Source of the DNA: CAVTAV01 sp963732795
GTDB taxonomy: Bacteria > Pseudomonadota > Alphaproteobacteria > CAVTAV01
Length of the DNA: 64,000 bases
Direction: 5' to 3'
Assembly (NCBI GenBank): GCA_963732795.1
Contig: CAVTAV010000004.1
Coordinates: 1 to 64,000, forward strand
How positions within the stretch are numbered: position 1 is the first letter of the stretch; every line of letters starts with the position of its first letter. The notes under the pieces are model-generated. The model was not told the origin of the DNA, did not search any database, and was given only the letters and a program-made list of their open reading frames with translations. Positions 46,091-56,410 of the stretch are shown here, piece by piece. A program made the translations under genes and the position numbers.

Positions 46091-46830
46091 ATGAAGTATC
46101 GAAATGTCTTATTGGCATCGGCATCACTCGCCGTCCTCACCGTCGCGCAGCCTTCGGTGGCTCAGGAGCCGGCGAGCCAAGCCGAGCCGGAAGCCATCGA
46201 CACCATATTTGTATCCGGTTCGTACATTCGGCGCGCCGAAAATGAGTCGATCCCCATGACGGTGCTCGGCTCGGAGGACATTGCAAATAGCTCGGCCAAC
46301 TCGGTTGTCGATATTCTGGACCGCTTGCCCGCGACGAACGGCAACTTCGTCTCGCAGGATTCGGATGACCAGGCCAATGAAGTCTCGGCGGTCGTCAACC
46401 TGCGCAACCTGGGCACCGACGCAACACTTATCCTGCTGAACGGCACGCGCCAGCCATCCCTGCGCACGGCGACGGACGTCAACGGCATGGTGCCCCAAGT
46501 GATGCTGCAGCGGGTCGAAGTCGTGAAAGATGGTGCATCCGCCCTTTACGGGTCTGAGGCCATTGCAGGCGTTATCAACTTCATCACCAACAAAAGACCT
46601 TCGAGGGTATTCGGCTGGAAGGCAACCTTGTTCAGGTGGAGGCCTCGGATAACCCTGGTGGAAATGCCGGCATTATGATCGGCGTACAAGGCGACCGGTC
46701 TTACGTGGACGCGGGCGTGCCTGTAACACTGGGGGTCTTCGAAGGTTACGCGCACGGGGATCCCCGCTTCGACAACCCCAACGCCCGAGCGGGTGTCGAG
46801 GCGCTTATAGACACTGTCTCAGAGCGTTAG
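46091..46830 (+). pseudogene. TonB-receptor N-terminus fused to an alpha/beta-hydrolase tail (deletion scar)
   Basis: Signal peptide (LLASASLAVLTVAQPSVAQ) and plug domain (FVSGSYIRRAENES, VVNLRNLGTDATLILLNG, VEVVKDGASALYGSEAIAG) of a TonB receptor end in a frameshift at about 46590, where one A seems to be lost from a run (family: ITNKTFEGIRLEG). The next frame continues the receptor to GVQGDRSYVD and then, near 46710, turns into AGVPVTLGVFEGYAHG...RFDNPNARAG, which resembles the C-terminal end of an alpha/beta-hydrolase fold-3 esterase with its catalytic His. The barrel and the front of the esterase are missing. So a deletion fused the two genes. The transporter starts 13 bases later. Confidence 0.72.
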
Positions 46831-46843
46831 GATAGGGTTCACG

Positions 46844-48178
46844 ATGACCACATCAAACACCACAACCGCCGATCAACGAGTGTCCGCGATTAACGGCAGT
46901 GACGAAGACTGGCGGCCCCTGCGTATTCTGGTCGTCGCCCTGTGTTTCATCCTGAACATGCTCGACGGCGCAGATCTCCTCATCATGTCGTTCGTCGCAC
47001 CCGTCCTCTCGACCGAGTGGAACATCAGCGCCGAACGGCTTGGCGTCTTGTTCAGTGCCAGCCTGGCAGGCATGGCTGTAGGCTGCCTCTTCGTAGCCCC
47101 CCTGTCGGACCGCTTCGGACGACGCAAGCTCATGGTGGCTGCCCTCTCCCTAGTTACGGTGAGCATGCTGGCGTCGGGTTTTGTCACCAGCGTCATGCAA
47201 TTGATGGTGCTGCGCCTTCTGGTGGGCGTGGGGGTCGGCACCGTTGGTGTCACCATGACGGCCATGGCCGCGGAATACGCCCCATCGAAACATTCCAGCT
47301 TTGCCGCTGGTCTGGTTCAGGCGGGGTGGCCCATGGGCTCGGTCATCACGGCCTTTGCGGCAGCCCGTCTTATTGAAACAGCTGGCTGGCGCCCCCTGTT
47401 CATCGGCATTGCCGCTGGCAGCTTCGGTCTGCTGCTCGCCATTTTCGTGTTTCTGCCGGAATCCCTGAGCTTCCTGTTGCGCAGGAAGCCCCAATCTCCC
47501 GCAATCGGCCATATCGCCGCCCGGTTGGGGGTCACTGATATTGGTCAGTTCGCCAAGGCGGCGAACGTCGCCGCCCCACCGGCAAAATTGCGGGATCTGT
47601 TCACCGGCCAAGGCCTCATGACGACAATATATCTTTGGACAGCGGTAGCGTTTGGCTATTTCGTCCTCTATTTCGTCATTTCCTGGATTCCGACCCTCGT
47701 CGCTCAAGCCGGACTGCCGGTGGACAAGGCGATATTCGCCGGTGCCACATACAATTTTGGTGCGTTTCTTGGTACGGCCTTTATGGGTTGGCTGGCCATC
47801 CGGTTCAGGGTCAAGGGTGTCGTCCTGACGCTGTTCGTCTGTGCGGCGGCGATGCTCGTCATCTTCGGTGGCGTCAAAATGCCGGTATTGCTCACTTTGC
47901 TGGCCGCCGCCCTGGTGGGCATTACCGTCCAGGGGGGCTTCAACGGCTTCTGGGCGCTGGCCGCCAAGATCTATCCGCCCGAGGTACGGGCCACGGGCAT
48001 TGGCTGGGCGCTTGGAGTGGGCCGTATCGGTGCCGTACTTGGCCCCATTGTCGGCGGCGTCCTCATCGGCGCGGGCGCCAGCATGGCGCTGACATTTGCC
48101 TTCTATGCGGGGATCGCGCTGGTGGCCGCGCTGCTCGTTTCCAGAGTGACCGAACCGAGACTCGACAAGGCAGAGTGA
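46844..48178 (+). CDS. MFS transporter, aromatic acid:H+ symporter (AAHS) type
   Basis: A 444-residue, 12-helix transporter. The loop 2-3 signature appears as PLSDRFGRRKLM near residue 87 and the DGADLL motif of helix 1, typical of AAHS proteins such as PcaK, is near 44. YAPSKHSSFAAGL and GRIGAVLGPIVGG are other family blocks. In a cluster with shikimate dehydrogenase and QuiC the likely substrate is quinate, shikimate or protocatechuate. It is followed after 32 bases by the QuiC-type gene on the same strand. Confidence 0.9.
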   Translation: MTTSNTTTADQRVSAINGSDEDWRPLRILVVALCFILNMLDGADLLIMSFVAPVLSTEWNISAERLGVLFSASLAGMAVGCLFVAPLSDRFGRRKLMVAALSLVTVSMLASGFVTSVMQLMVLRLLVGVGVGTVGVTMTAMAAEYAPSKHSSFAAGLVQAGWPMGSVITAFAAARLIETAGWRPLFIGIAAGSFGLLLAIFVFLPESLSFLLRRKPQSPAIGHIAARLGVTDIGQFAKAANVAAPPAKLRDLFTGQGLMTTIYLWTAVAFGYFVLYFVISWIPTLVAQAGLPVDKAIFAGATYNFGAFLGTAFMGWLAIRFRVKGVVLTLFVCAAAMLVIFGGVKMPVLLTLLAAALVGITVQGGFNGFWALAAKIYPPEVRATGIGWALGVGRIGAVLGPIVGGVLIGAGASMALTFAFYAGIALVAALLVSRVTEPRLDKAE

Positions 48179-48210
48179 CGGCAACATTTGCGCAGTAAGG
48201 ATCCCGGACC

Positions 48211-50069
48211 ATGTTGCATTCCATCGCCACGGTTTCGATCAGTGGCACGCTGGAAGAAAAGCTTCGTGTCATCGCCAATAGCGGTTTCGCGGGGGTTGAG
48301 ATCCTCGAGAGCGATCTCCTGACCTTCCCCGGTTCCGCGCGGGAAGTCGGGAGGATGGTTGCCGATCTGGGGATGACCTGCACGACCTTCCAGCCGTTCC
48401 GGGATTTCGAGGGCATGCCCGGCGACCTGAGGCAGCGGACATTCGACCGGCTGGAGCGCAAATTCGATGTCGCACAGGAATTGGGAACAGATTCTGCTCT
48501 TTATCTGCTCCAACGTCTCGAATGTCTCGACCGGCCACCGCCAGCGCATCGTCGACGACCTTTCCGAGGCGGGAGAGCGCGCGGCGAAGCGCGGCATGCA
48601 GGTTGGCTACGAAGCTCTGTCATGGGGAAAGCATATATTTGACCATCGGGACGCATGGAGCATCATCAAGGCGGTGGATCGTTCAAACGTCCGCCTGATC
48701 CTCGACAGCTTTCACAGTCTGGCGCGACGCATTCCCTGCGATTCCATCCTCGACATCGATCCTGACAGGATCGCGCTCGTGCAGATCGCCGATGCCCCCT
48801 ACGTGCAGATGGACGAACTGTCCTGGAGCCGGCATTTCCGCTGCATGCCTGGCCAGGGGGAGTTTCCTCTGGTCGATTTTGTGGGCGCGCTCGCTGATAT
48901 CCGATATCAAGGGCCGCTCAGTCTGGAAATCTTTAATGACCGCTTCCGTGCCGCCTCCGCCTCCCAAATCGCCGAGGATGGCCGTCGGTCGCTGATTTTC
49001 CTGGAGGACAAGGTCGCACAACGGCGTGGCGATGGCACTCTGCCGGCAAGGGCACAGTGCCATGGCGTTGAATTCCTGGAATTCACGGCAGGAGAGGAGG
49101 AAGCCCAGCCACTCAAGGATCTGCTGGCCGGCATCGGTTTCCGGCACGTCGCGCAGCACAAACGTAAGGCCGTCTCACTTTGGGGGCAGGGGGATATCCG
49201 GATCGTGGTCAATTGCGAGAAGGAAGGGTTCGCCCATGCCCATGATCTGCTGCATGGCTGCTCAGTATGCGCCATGGGCCTGCGCACCGACGCCTCACAA
49301 GATGTGCTGCAAAGAGCACAGGCCTTAAGGATCACCAGTTTCGCCCAACCGGTCGCTCCCGGCGAATTCGAAATTCCCGCCGTACGCAGCGTGGGTGGCA
49401 GCCTGATCTATTTTGTCGATGAAACACGACGAGACAGCATCTGGCACACAGAATTCGCGAGCACGGGCGTCAACGCACCCGCTGGGCCATTGCAGCGTGT
49501 CGATCACATTGCCCAGTCCGTTCCGTTTGAACAGATGCAGTCCTGGCTGCTCTTCTATACATCGTTGATCGAGGTCGAGCCGACGGAGCCTCTCGAAATC
49601 CCCGATCCCCTGGGCCTGGTACAAAGCCAGGCTGTCGCCAACGCGGAGAGAAGCCTTCGGGTCACGATCAATGCATCTGCTGCTCGGGATACTCTCGCCT
49701 CCCGTTTTCTCAGCAGCTATCTCGGCGCTGGCGTGCAGCATGTCGCCTTCTCCACCCATGACATCTATGCCGCTGCAGGCCAACTGGCGAAGGCCGGAGT
49801 AGAGATGCTGCAAGATTCCGGAACCCTATTATGATGATCTGCAGGCCCGGTTTGGCCTGAAGTCTGACTTCGTCAATCACTTGAAACGCCTTAACATTCT
49901 CTACGATCAGGATCATGTGGCCGAGTACTTCCAGATCTATACCCGCGCCTTCGCGAAACGCTTCTTCTTCGAGATCGTGGAGCGCCGCGGCTACGACGGA
50001 TATGGTGCCGCGAATGCTGCAGTGAGGCTCGCTGCACAGTCCCGTTTTCAGAATGATGTATATATCTAG
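48211..50069 (+). pseudogene. quiC: QuiC-type 3-dehydroshikimate dehydratase, two frameshifts
   Basis: A fusion of a xylose-isomerase-like sugar epimerase domain and a C-terminal HPPD-like domain of about 620 residues; it dehydrates 3-dehydroshikimate to protocatechuate. Metal-binding Glu in YEALSWG, Asp/His in LDSFHSLAR, Gln in LVQIADAP and Glu in SLEIFNDRF are all present in the first domain; VDHIAQSV, GVQHVAFST and FFFEIVERRG in the second. Frames change near 48492 (an extra T; family GTDLLFICSNV) and near 49813 (an extra G; family LQIPEPYYDDLQ). All active-site residues survive, which makes the lesions recent or artefactual. Confidence 0.85.
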
Positions 50070-50164
50070 AAGAGCGGCAATAATGGCTTTTTAGTCGCCG
50101 TAAGAGTGGCATTCGCCTTGGCGAGGTTGGGCTTGTGCGCGCGGAAGGAACTGGCTGTCCGTCG

Positions 50165-50878
50165 TCAGGATGAATGGGCCAACTGAGCGTATTTTATAAC
50201 GGAGGCTCTGGCTCCTTCTGGTTTGATGTTAAGCGGCTTGGCGCTGATGGGCCAGGCGGCGTTTTTGATGGTCAGGTCTTTGATCTTTCTCCTTCTCCCG
50301 ATGATGGCGAGATCGCGCCCGAAGTAGACGTCGGCGGGCGTGAGGTTACCGACGCTTTCGTGGTATCGACGGTGGTTGTAGTGCTCGATGAAGGTGCCGA
50401 TACCGGCCTCTAAGTCGCCCGGCAAGAAGTAGTTCTCCAGCAGGATGCGGTTCTTGAGCGTCTGATGCCAGCGCTCGATCTTGCCCTGGGTCTGGGGATG
50501 GTTGGGTGCCCCACGGACGTGATCCATGCCCTGGTCTTTCAGCCATTCCGCAAGATCGCCTGCGATATAGGAAGAGCCGTTGTCGCTGAGCAGCCTCGGT
50601 CTGTGAACGATCCCGACCCGGTCGCAGCCCGAGGCCTTGAGGGCCATCCTGAGCGTTTCGGTGACGTCGCCTGCACGCATGGTGATGCAGAGCTTCCAGG
50701 CGACGATGTAGCGGGAGAAGTCATCAAGGATGGTCGACATATAGAACCAGCCCCAGCCGATGACCTTGAGCGCCCTCAATCCGTTTAGTCGCTTACGCGG
50801 CACATTTTCCTCCCAGGCCAGCCCCCATTCCAGCCCCCGAATAGGTACCGGATAGTGTCGGTCATCGCCGAACGACAT
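50165..50878 (-). mobile_element. IS3-family transposase fragment 1 (first catalytic Asp missing)
   Basis: The C-terminal two thirds of an IS3 OrfB: LKVIGWGWFYMSTILDDFSRY, LLSDNGSSYIAGDLAEW with the second catalytic Asp, GAPNHPQTQGKIERWHQTL with the catalytic Glu, and HYNHRRYHESVGNLTPADVYFGR. Upstream of LKVIGW the expected TDFTY with the first Asp is replaced by unrelated sequence, so the gene is truncated at its 5' end. It begins exactly where fragment 2 ends, so the two are fused back to back as a mosaic. Confidence 0.8.
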
Positions 50879-51342
50879 TAGACGATAGAAACCGCGGAGA
50901 CTAAGGGATTTCTGGAGATTTCGGATATCATCGGATGTCGACGAATTTGGCGGATGCGGACACCCGCTCCGCCAGTTATTTCAATGAGCGCTGCCGTGAC
51001 CTTGTTCCCGATGGCGCTGTGAGGTCGTCGTTCGTTGTGGTCTCTACGCCAAGCCTCCGACTCTTCGACTGCATCCGCAAGGCTCAGGAACCAGTGGGCA
51101 TTCGAACAGTCGGCCCGCAGCCAACCATTGAATGCATCGATAAACACATTGTCGGGCGGCTTGCCCGGTCTCGAGAAGTCGAGGGGGACGCCATGCCGAT
51201 AGGCCCAGAGGTCCATATCCCGCGAGATGAACTCGGAGCCCTGATCCAACCGGATCGACTTCGGGTAGCCGATCCGGTCACATACCCGACCCAACCTGGC
51301 GACTATATCCTCGCCCCGGTCGCTGAACCGTGGATCGAGCAC
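50878..51342 (-). mobile_element. IS3-family transposase fragment 2 (C-terminal part)
   Basis: A different IS3 OrfB tail: IRLDQGSEFISRDMDLWAY with the second catalytic Asp, SRPGKPPDNVFIDAFNGWLR where the usual Glu region should be (IDAFNG instead of IEAFNG/IESFNG), and NERRPHSAIGNKV. Its 5' part ends near 51342, shortly before the esterase stop. With fragment 1 it separates the quinate and arabinose modules and marks a rearrangement point. Confidence 0.75.
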
Positions 51343-51393
51343 CGGCGCGATCCTCGCCTGGTTTGGGTTGGAGCCGGCATTGCCCCCGACGTG

Positions 51394-52470
51394 TTAATGC
51401 TTGGGCTGCTTGAACGATAGCGTCTTGCTGAAAAACGGCAGCACGTGGTCCTGAATGCGGAACGCGACCCGGCTCGTATGGGTGCCATGGTAGACCTCGA
51501 ACTGGTTCTTGATTCCGTAGCTGTCCAAAATGTCGTGGAGCTTGGTGGTATCGGCTTTCAACCCATCCATGTCGCCGACGTCGATACCGATCCCCCGATA
51601 TTCACATAGGTTATGGATGTACTGGTCCACGAAGGCCAGTGGCGCATTGGCGGCCCATTTCGCGAGCACCTCGTCCTTCTTTTCGCCGACTGGCAGATCG
51701 AGATAGAGCGGTGGGTTCTTGGGATCGGGCGACCAGGCCGAGGCTACGGCCAACTGCGCCTTGAGGCCGAAGCCGAGTTTCTCGGCGTCAGCGGGGCTCT
51801 TCAGGTCGGCAATCGCCGCATAGGTGGCTTTGGGATCGTTGCCCGGGACCCCCGCCCCACGCGGTGACATGCAGCACGGGCTCATGATGTAGAGACCGCC
51901 GAAGACGTCCGACCGCTTCATGCCGATGCGCGCGGCGCCATAGCCGCCCATGGAATGGCCCACCAGGCCGCGGCTGTTCCGGTCGGGGATTGTGCGATAA
52001 TGCGAGTCGATATAGGCGACGGCGTCCTCGGCGACATAATCCTCGAAATCGCCGGTGGTCGGCGAGCTGGAATACATCGAGCCGTTATAGGCGGTCTTGG
52101 AATCCAGCATCACGACGATCATCTCGCGCGCGCCCTTGGCGAACGCCCCCTCGATGGTTTGTGGAACATGGATTTCCTTGGCCCATTGCTCGGCGCCGAT
52201 CGAATAGCCGTGCAGGGCGTATATGACGGGATAGCGGCGACCCGGCTCGGACTTATAACTCGGCGGTAGCATGACCAGAGCGGGGCGGTCCACCGCGTTG
52301 CCTTCGAGGTTCCCCTCCAATGATTTGCCATGAATTTTGACGTGCTCAACCGTCACGGGCTTGGCGCCGGGAACGACATCCGGCGTTTCGGTGACGGCCT
52401 GCGCGATCGCCCCGGAGGACACGCAAAGAGAACACAAGACAGTGAGTATGGCGGCGTTGCTTCTTAACAT
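51394..52470 (-). CDS. Secreted CE1-like esterase (feruloyl/acetyl esterase type)
   Basis: A 358-residue alpha/beta-hydrolase of the esterase D / CE1 group, exported by a signal peptide (ILTVLCSLCVSSGAIAQ). RYPVIYALHGYSIG forms the oxyanion region, the nucleophile is Ser in GLVGHSMGGYG near residue 170, and the His is in YHGTHTSRVA near 335. In CE1 such enzymes remove ferulic or acetic acid from arabinoxylan. It is 28 bases downstream of the MFS gene and in one operon with it. Its 3' end is about 50 bases from the IS3 mosaic, but the reading frame is complete. Confidence 0.85.
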   Translation of the reverse strand: MLRSNAAILTVLCSLCVSSGAIAQAVTETPDVVPGAKPVTVEHVKIHGKSLEGNLEGNAVDRPALVMLPPSYKSEPGRRYPVIYALHGYSIGAEQWAKEIHVPQTIEGAFAKGAREMIVVMLDSKTAYNGSMYSSSPTTGDFEDYVAEDAVAYIDSHYRTIPDRNSRGLVGHSMGGYGAARIGMKRSDVFGGLYIMSPCCMSPRGAGVPGNDPKATYAAIADLKSPADAEKLGFGLKAQLAVASAWSPDPKNPPLYLDLPVGEKKDEVLAKWAANAPLAFVDQYIHNLCEYRGIGIDVGDMDGLKADTTKLHDILDSYGIKNQFEVYHGTHTSRVAFRIQDHVLPFFSKTLSFKQPKH

Positions 52471-52498
52471 GCTTTCTTCTCCTCATTCCATGACCGAC

Positions 52499-53863
52499 CT
52501 ACGAACGGGCGGCACCTCTTTCTTGGCCAATGGGGTCCGATTTGACAGCTGCCTCTATGCCGAACTCCTTGCACGCGACCGCAATCAGGATGCCTGCGGT
52601 AATCATCAGACCGCCGAGAATGACGATCCCCGCCGAAGGGCTGCCCAAAAGATCGGTCAGCGCTCCCAGCAGGTAGGGACCGAAGAAGCCGCCAAGATTG
52701 CCGATCGAGTTGATGATCGCCAGGCCCGCCGCAACCCCGGCGCCCATCAGGACAGAGCCGGGAAAGCTCCAGAACAGCGCCGAGGAAATCAGACCGCCCG
52801 CGCTCGCCAGCGTGATGAAGGCGACAGTCAGAAAAGTGTTGTCGACGAAGACCACGCTTGCGGCCAGGCTGCCGCCGCCGATGATGGCTGCCGCTGCTGC
52901 ATGCCAACGCTTCTCGTTGTGCCGCTCCGCATGGCGGGTGCTGATTAGCGCTATGACGGCGCCAACCAGGTAGGAAGCTGCCGTGATCAGGCCGATATAG
53001 AACACGGACTGCACGCCGGTTGCCTGAATGATCGACGGCAGCCAGAAATTGATGCCGTATACGCCCATCACGATCAGCAGGAAAATGCCGGTAAACAGCC
53101 AGAGTTCCCTGACGGCGAAAAGCGCGCTCAACGAATAGTCGCGCTTCGTCCTGGCGTCGCGTACGAGCCGCTCCTTCAGCAGTTGCTTTTCGTCCGGACG
53201 GAGCCAGGCCGCGTCATCGATCTTGTTCTTGAGATAGAAGACGATCCAGACGCCGAACACGAGAGCCGGCGCAGCCTCGATCAGATAGAGCCACTGCCAG
53301 TCATAGAGCCCGCCGATTCCGTTGAAGCCGTCCATAATTCCGCCGGAGATCGGGCCGCCGATGACATAGGAGAGTGGCTGGGCGGTCAGCAAGAGGGCGA
53401 CGGCACGGCTTTGCCGATGGGACGGGTACCAATAGTTCAGATAAAGGATGACACCGGGATAAAAACCCGCTTCGGCGACCCCCAGCAGAAAGCGCAGGCC
53501 GTAAAAGACGGTATCGACGCCCAGGCCCGTCGCCCGTGAAAGCGGCTCCGTCAATGCCATCGCGCCCGAGATGATGCCCCATGTCACCATGATGCGCGCC
53601 ATCCAGGTCCGCGCGCCAACGCGGTGCAGGATCAGATTGCTGGGGACTTCGAAAAGGAAGTAACCGATGAAGAAGACACCCGCCCCGAAGCCGTAAGCCG
53701 TCTCCGAGAGGTGGAGGTCGGACAGCATGTGCAGCTTCGCAAAGCCGACATTCACCCGGTCCAGATAGGCAATCAGATAGCAGGCGCCGAGAAATGGCAG
53801 GAGGCGCCAAGTGACCTTCTTGTATAGACGCTCTTCAGTTTCGACAGCGATTGCCATGGTCAC
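52499..53863 (-). CDS. MFS transporter, anion:cation symporter (ACS) type
   Basis: A 454-residue, 12-helix transporter beginning RLLPFLGACYLIAYLDRVNVGFAKL, the helix-1 block of the ACS family (phthalate, hexuronate, tartrate transporters). FFIGYFLFEVPSNLIL and RFLLGVAEAGFYPGVILYL are further family blocks. Its partner is a secreted esterase, so it may take up a released aromatic acid such as ferulate or a sugar acid. It is the first gene of a two-gene operon, divergent from the second esterase, with two 13-base motif copies in the 426 bases between them. Confidence 0.88.
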   Translation of the reverse strand: MTMAIAVETEERLYKKVTWRLLPFLGACYLIAYLDRVNVGFAKLHMLSDLHLSETAYGFGAGVFFIGYFLFEVPSNLILHRVGARTWMARIMVTWGIISGAMALTEPLSRATGLGVDTVFYGLRFLLGVAEAGFYPGVILYLNYWYPSHRQSRAVALLLTAQPLSYVIGGPISGGIMDGFNGIGGLYDWQWLYLIEAAPALVFGVWIVFYLKNKIDDAAWLRPDEKQLLKERLVRDARTKRDYSLSALFAVRELWLFTGIFLLIVMGVYGINFWLPSIIQATGVQSVFYIGLITAASYLVGAVIALISTRHAERHNEKRWHAAAAAIIGGGSLAASVVFVDNTFLTVAFITLASAGGLISSALFWSFPGSVLMGAGVAAGLAIINSIGNLGGFFGPYLLGALTDLLGSPSAGIVILGGLMITAGILIAVACKEFGIEAAVKSDPIGQERGAARS

Positions 53864-54062
53864 GTCTGCGGCGTCTCGTTAAATGTCAGAGGGTGGAGCG
53901 GGCCGCCGGAGACGGGCACGCGCGTTCGCGTATGCTTTTTTCGGGAGATTACTCGATCTGCACCTCGACCATCGGTTTCTAGTCGCCGCATGACGGCATG
54001 GCGATGCCTTCCGTGTTCTCACAGCGGCGCTAGGCCACCTTGGCAGAGCCTATTCGATCTGG

Positions 54063-54075
54063 ATTACTCATACAA
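54063..54075 (-). promoter_or_regulatory. Arabinose-regulon 13-base motif, site 1
   Basis: TTGTATGAGTAAT on the minus strand, identical to site 4 at 59306. It lies 200 bases upstream of the MFS start. The remaining part of the 53864-54289 gap, apart from site 2, holds nothing recognisable. Confidence 0.6.
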
Positions 54076-54204
54076 GTTGATCGCCGTCGAAGGGACATGA
54101 ATACGACGCAACACCATCCGACGTGGCAAATTTCTTTATTCGGATAATTGGGTTCCGGAGCGGCTCCATGCAATTGTCGGCGCAACCGCCTTCAGTCGCC
54201 GCCA

Positions 54205-54217
54205 ATTACTCCTACAA
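54205..54217 (-). promoter_or_regulatory. Arabinose-regulon 13-base motif, site 2
   Basis: TTGTAGGAGTAAT on the minus strand, one mismatch from sites 1 and 4. It is 73 bases before the start of the second esterase gene, the typical distance for this motif (22-75 bases at four of five sites). Confidence 0.6.
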
Positions 54218-54289
54218 AATAGTTGATGTGCCCCGCCACAGCGGCCATTCTTGGGACTGGTTTCGATAACCTGCTGTTGGAGGTAGGGA

Positions 54290-55480
54290 ATGAAAAGAAC
54301 CTTCACCGCAATCGCAATGATCGCGGCATTGGCGGCGTCATATGGGTCCGCCTTCCTTGCGAAGCCCGTCTTCGCACAGGAAGTCGGCATGCGAGGCACA
54401 ACGGATATCAAGTCTCCGTCCGTCGCTCCCGATGGCCGCGTGACGTTCCGCTTGAAGGCTCCCGACGCCAAATCCGTAACGGTATCGGGCGATTTCGGTG
54501 ATGATGCCGCCATGACCAAGGGTGACGACGGCGTCTGGAGCGTGACAGTTGGACCGCTGTCGCCGGAAATGTACGTCTATTATTTCACGATGGGTGGTGT
54601 ACGGCTGCTTGATCCGAGCAATCCGCAGGTGAAGATCGGCTATGTAACAAGCACCACGACCAGTCTACTTACGGTGCCCACAAAAGAGCCGGCATTTTAC
54701 GCCGTGCAGGACGTCCCTCACGGCGAGATCCGCAGCATTCTATACAAGTCGCGGTCTAACGGCGTTATCCGCCAGCTTACCGTTTACGTTCCACCGGGAT
54801 ACGACGATCATCCTGACAAGCGCTATCCGGTGCTCTATCTCCTGCATGGCTACGCCAACGATCAGAATTCTTGGCACCGCTATGGCCGTGCCGATGACAT
54901 CCTCGACAACCTCCTGGCACAGGGAAAGATCAAGCCATTCCTGGTCGTCATGCCGCTCGGCTATGGGGGAGCGCGTGTGAACGGCGACGACAACGGAATA
55001 CCGCCTGAAAACGCCGGCCGGTTCGGCGGAGATTTTTCGCTCTATGAGCGCGACATTCTGGAAGACATCATCCCGCTGATCGACCGGAAGTACCGCACGA
55101 TCGCCGACAGGAAGCACAGAGCGATCGCCGGCTTCTCGATGGGTGGGGGGCAGTCCACTCTTTTCGGCCTGAGCAATCTCGATACGTTCAGCCAGATCGG
55201 TGTAATGAGCGCGGGGATTGTCCCAGGTTTCGCTCAGGGGCCCACCGACAAGCTCGTGGCGTCACTGGGTGGTGAACACCGGGCTGAGAGCAACAAGCTG
55301 ATCGACCTGCTGTGGATCGCTTGCGGCAAGCAGGACCCCGCGATGCAGGGTGCCAAGGCTCTTTCGGATGCTCTCACCAAAGCCGGAATTGACCATACGT
55401 TCGTCCAGACGGAGGGAAAGCATCACTGGCGCGTCTGGCGGCATTATCTCCATGACTTCGCCCAGCTACTGTTCAAATAG
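54290..55480 (+). CDS. Secreted two-domain CE1-like esterase with N-terminal E-set/CBM48-like domain
   Basis: A 396-residue exported protein. After the signal peptide (AALAASYGSAFLAKPVFAQ) comes an immunoglobulin-like E-set domain (VTFRLKAPDAKSVTVSGDF, WSVTVGPLSPEMYVYYF) as in bacterial feruloyl esterases and enterochelin-esterase relatives. The hydrolase domain has RYPVLYLLHGYANDQNSW, the nucleophile Ser in IAGFSMGGGQS near residue 284 and the catalytic His in EGKHHWRVWRHYL near 380. In this cluster it probably releases ferulate from arabinose side chains. It is transcribed alone and converges with the GntR gene 37 bases downstream. Confidence 0.88.
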   Translation: MKRTFTAIAMIAALAASYGSAFLAKPVFAQEVGMRGTTDIKSPSVAPDGRVTFRLKAPDAKSVTVSGDFGDDAAMTKGDDGVWSVTVGPLSPEMYVYYFTMGGVRLLDPSNPQVKIGYVTSTTTSLLTVPTKEPAFYAVQDVPHGEIRSILYKSRSNGVIRQLTVYVPPGYDDHPDKRYPVLYLLHGYANDQNSWHRYGRADDILDNLLAQGKIKPFLVVMPLGYGGARVNGDDNGIPPENAGRFGGDFSLYERDILEDIIPLIDRKYRTIADRKHRAIAGFSMGGGQSTLFGLSNLDTFSQIGVMSAGIVPGFAQGPTDKLVASLGGEHRAESNKLIDLLWIACGKQDPAMQGAKALSDALTKAGIDHTFVQTEGKHHWRVWRHYLHDFAQLLFK

Positions 55481-55517
55481 CCTGGTGGTTGCGCGGGAGG
55501 CCCCGCGAAGACCGAGT

Positions 55518-56261
55518 TCAGCGAGACCTCTTTCGCCCCTTCTTGCGATCGCCGCGCGCATTCATCGTGTCCGAAAGGGCGAGGTCGACGAGATTCGACA
55601 TCGCCGCATAGGCCGCATTGGCGTTTGCGGCGGCGATGGCGTCGAAGACCCGGCGATGGTCGGGAACGGGATCGCGCGGCAGCGGGTTGTCGCGCTGCTT
55701 GAAGATCGTAGTCCACGAGATCGCCGCGCCGACGCCGCTGGCGAGCGACACCAGAAAGACGTTGCCGGTGGCCCGAAGGATCGCCGTGTGGAAGGCGAGA
55801 TCGGCTTCCCGCCCGGACGGTGTGGCAAGCGTATCCTTCGCCATTCCTTCGAGCGCACGCTCCAGTTCCCTGAGATCTTGGTCCGTGCGGCGCTCGGCGG
55901 CGAGCGCCGCGGCGGACGGCTCGATCATGCGCCGGAGCTCGAACAAGTTATTGAGGAAAGATTCGTCCGGCTCGAACTCGAACACCCAGGACAGCACGTC
56001 GGGATCGAGGAGATGCCAGGTCGATTGAGGGCTGATCCGCGTACCTATTTTCGGCCGGGAGACGACAAGGCCCTTGGCAGCCAATATGCGGACGGCCTCC
56101 CGATAGACCGTTCGTGAAACGTGCAGCGCCTCGCTAGCCGAAACCTCGCCCTCGAGGAGTTGGCCGGGCTTGTATTTGCCCGAGATGATTTTGACGCCGA
56201 TATTTCTGGCTATTTCGCCATGCAGGCGGAGCCGTTTTCTTGCAATCGAGTTGCGCGGCAT
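55518..56261 (-). CDS. GntR-family regulator, FadR/FCD subfamily
   Basis: A 247-residue regulator with a winged helix (residues about 15-80: LHGEIARNIGVKIISGKY, VSRTVYREAVRILAAKGL) and an all-helical FCD ligand domain (LFELRRMIEPSAAALAA, FHTAILRATGN with the metal-binding His, DHRRVFDAIAAAN). FCD proteins commonly sense sugar acids or their breakdown products. AAGGAAGG stands eight bases before ATG 56261. It follows the dehydratase gene by 149 bases on the same strand. It is the only regulator within the arabinose module and so the best candidate to bind the five 13-base motifs. Confidence 0.9.
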   Translation of the reverse strand: MPRNSIARKRLRLHGEIARNIGVKIISGKYKPGQLLEGEVSASEALHVSRTVYREAVRILAAKGLVVSRPKIGTRISPQSTWHLLDPDVLSWVFEFEPDESFLNNLFELRRMIEPSAAALAAERRTDQDLRELERALEGMAKDTLATPSGREADLAFHTAILRATGNVFLVSLASGVGAAISWTTIFKQRDNPLPRDPVPDHRRVFDAIAAANANAAYAAMSNLVDLALSDTMNARGDRKKGRKRSR

Positions 56262-56410
56262 GCAATGCCTTCCTTCACGACGGGCGACGCTGCACCGGGA
56301 AAACGCAACGGTACGGTTCCCGGTTCAGGCACCCCGCCGCCTACCGCAATCCGTTGTCTTTCGCAAGAAAATGCTTTTTGCGCTGCGCTCGTCGCCAGCC
56401 ATGAGCGAGG

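Noticed and set aside
47150..48187. Minus-strand frame of 345 codons
   Set aside because: Antisense to the AAHS transporter; composition is His/Gln/Gly-rich without any domain.
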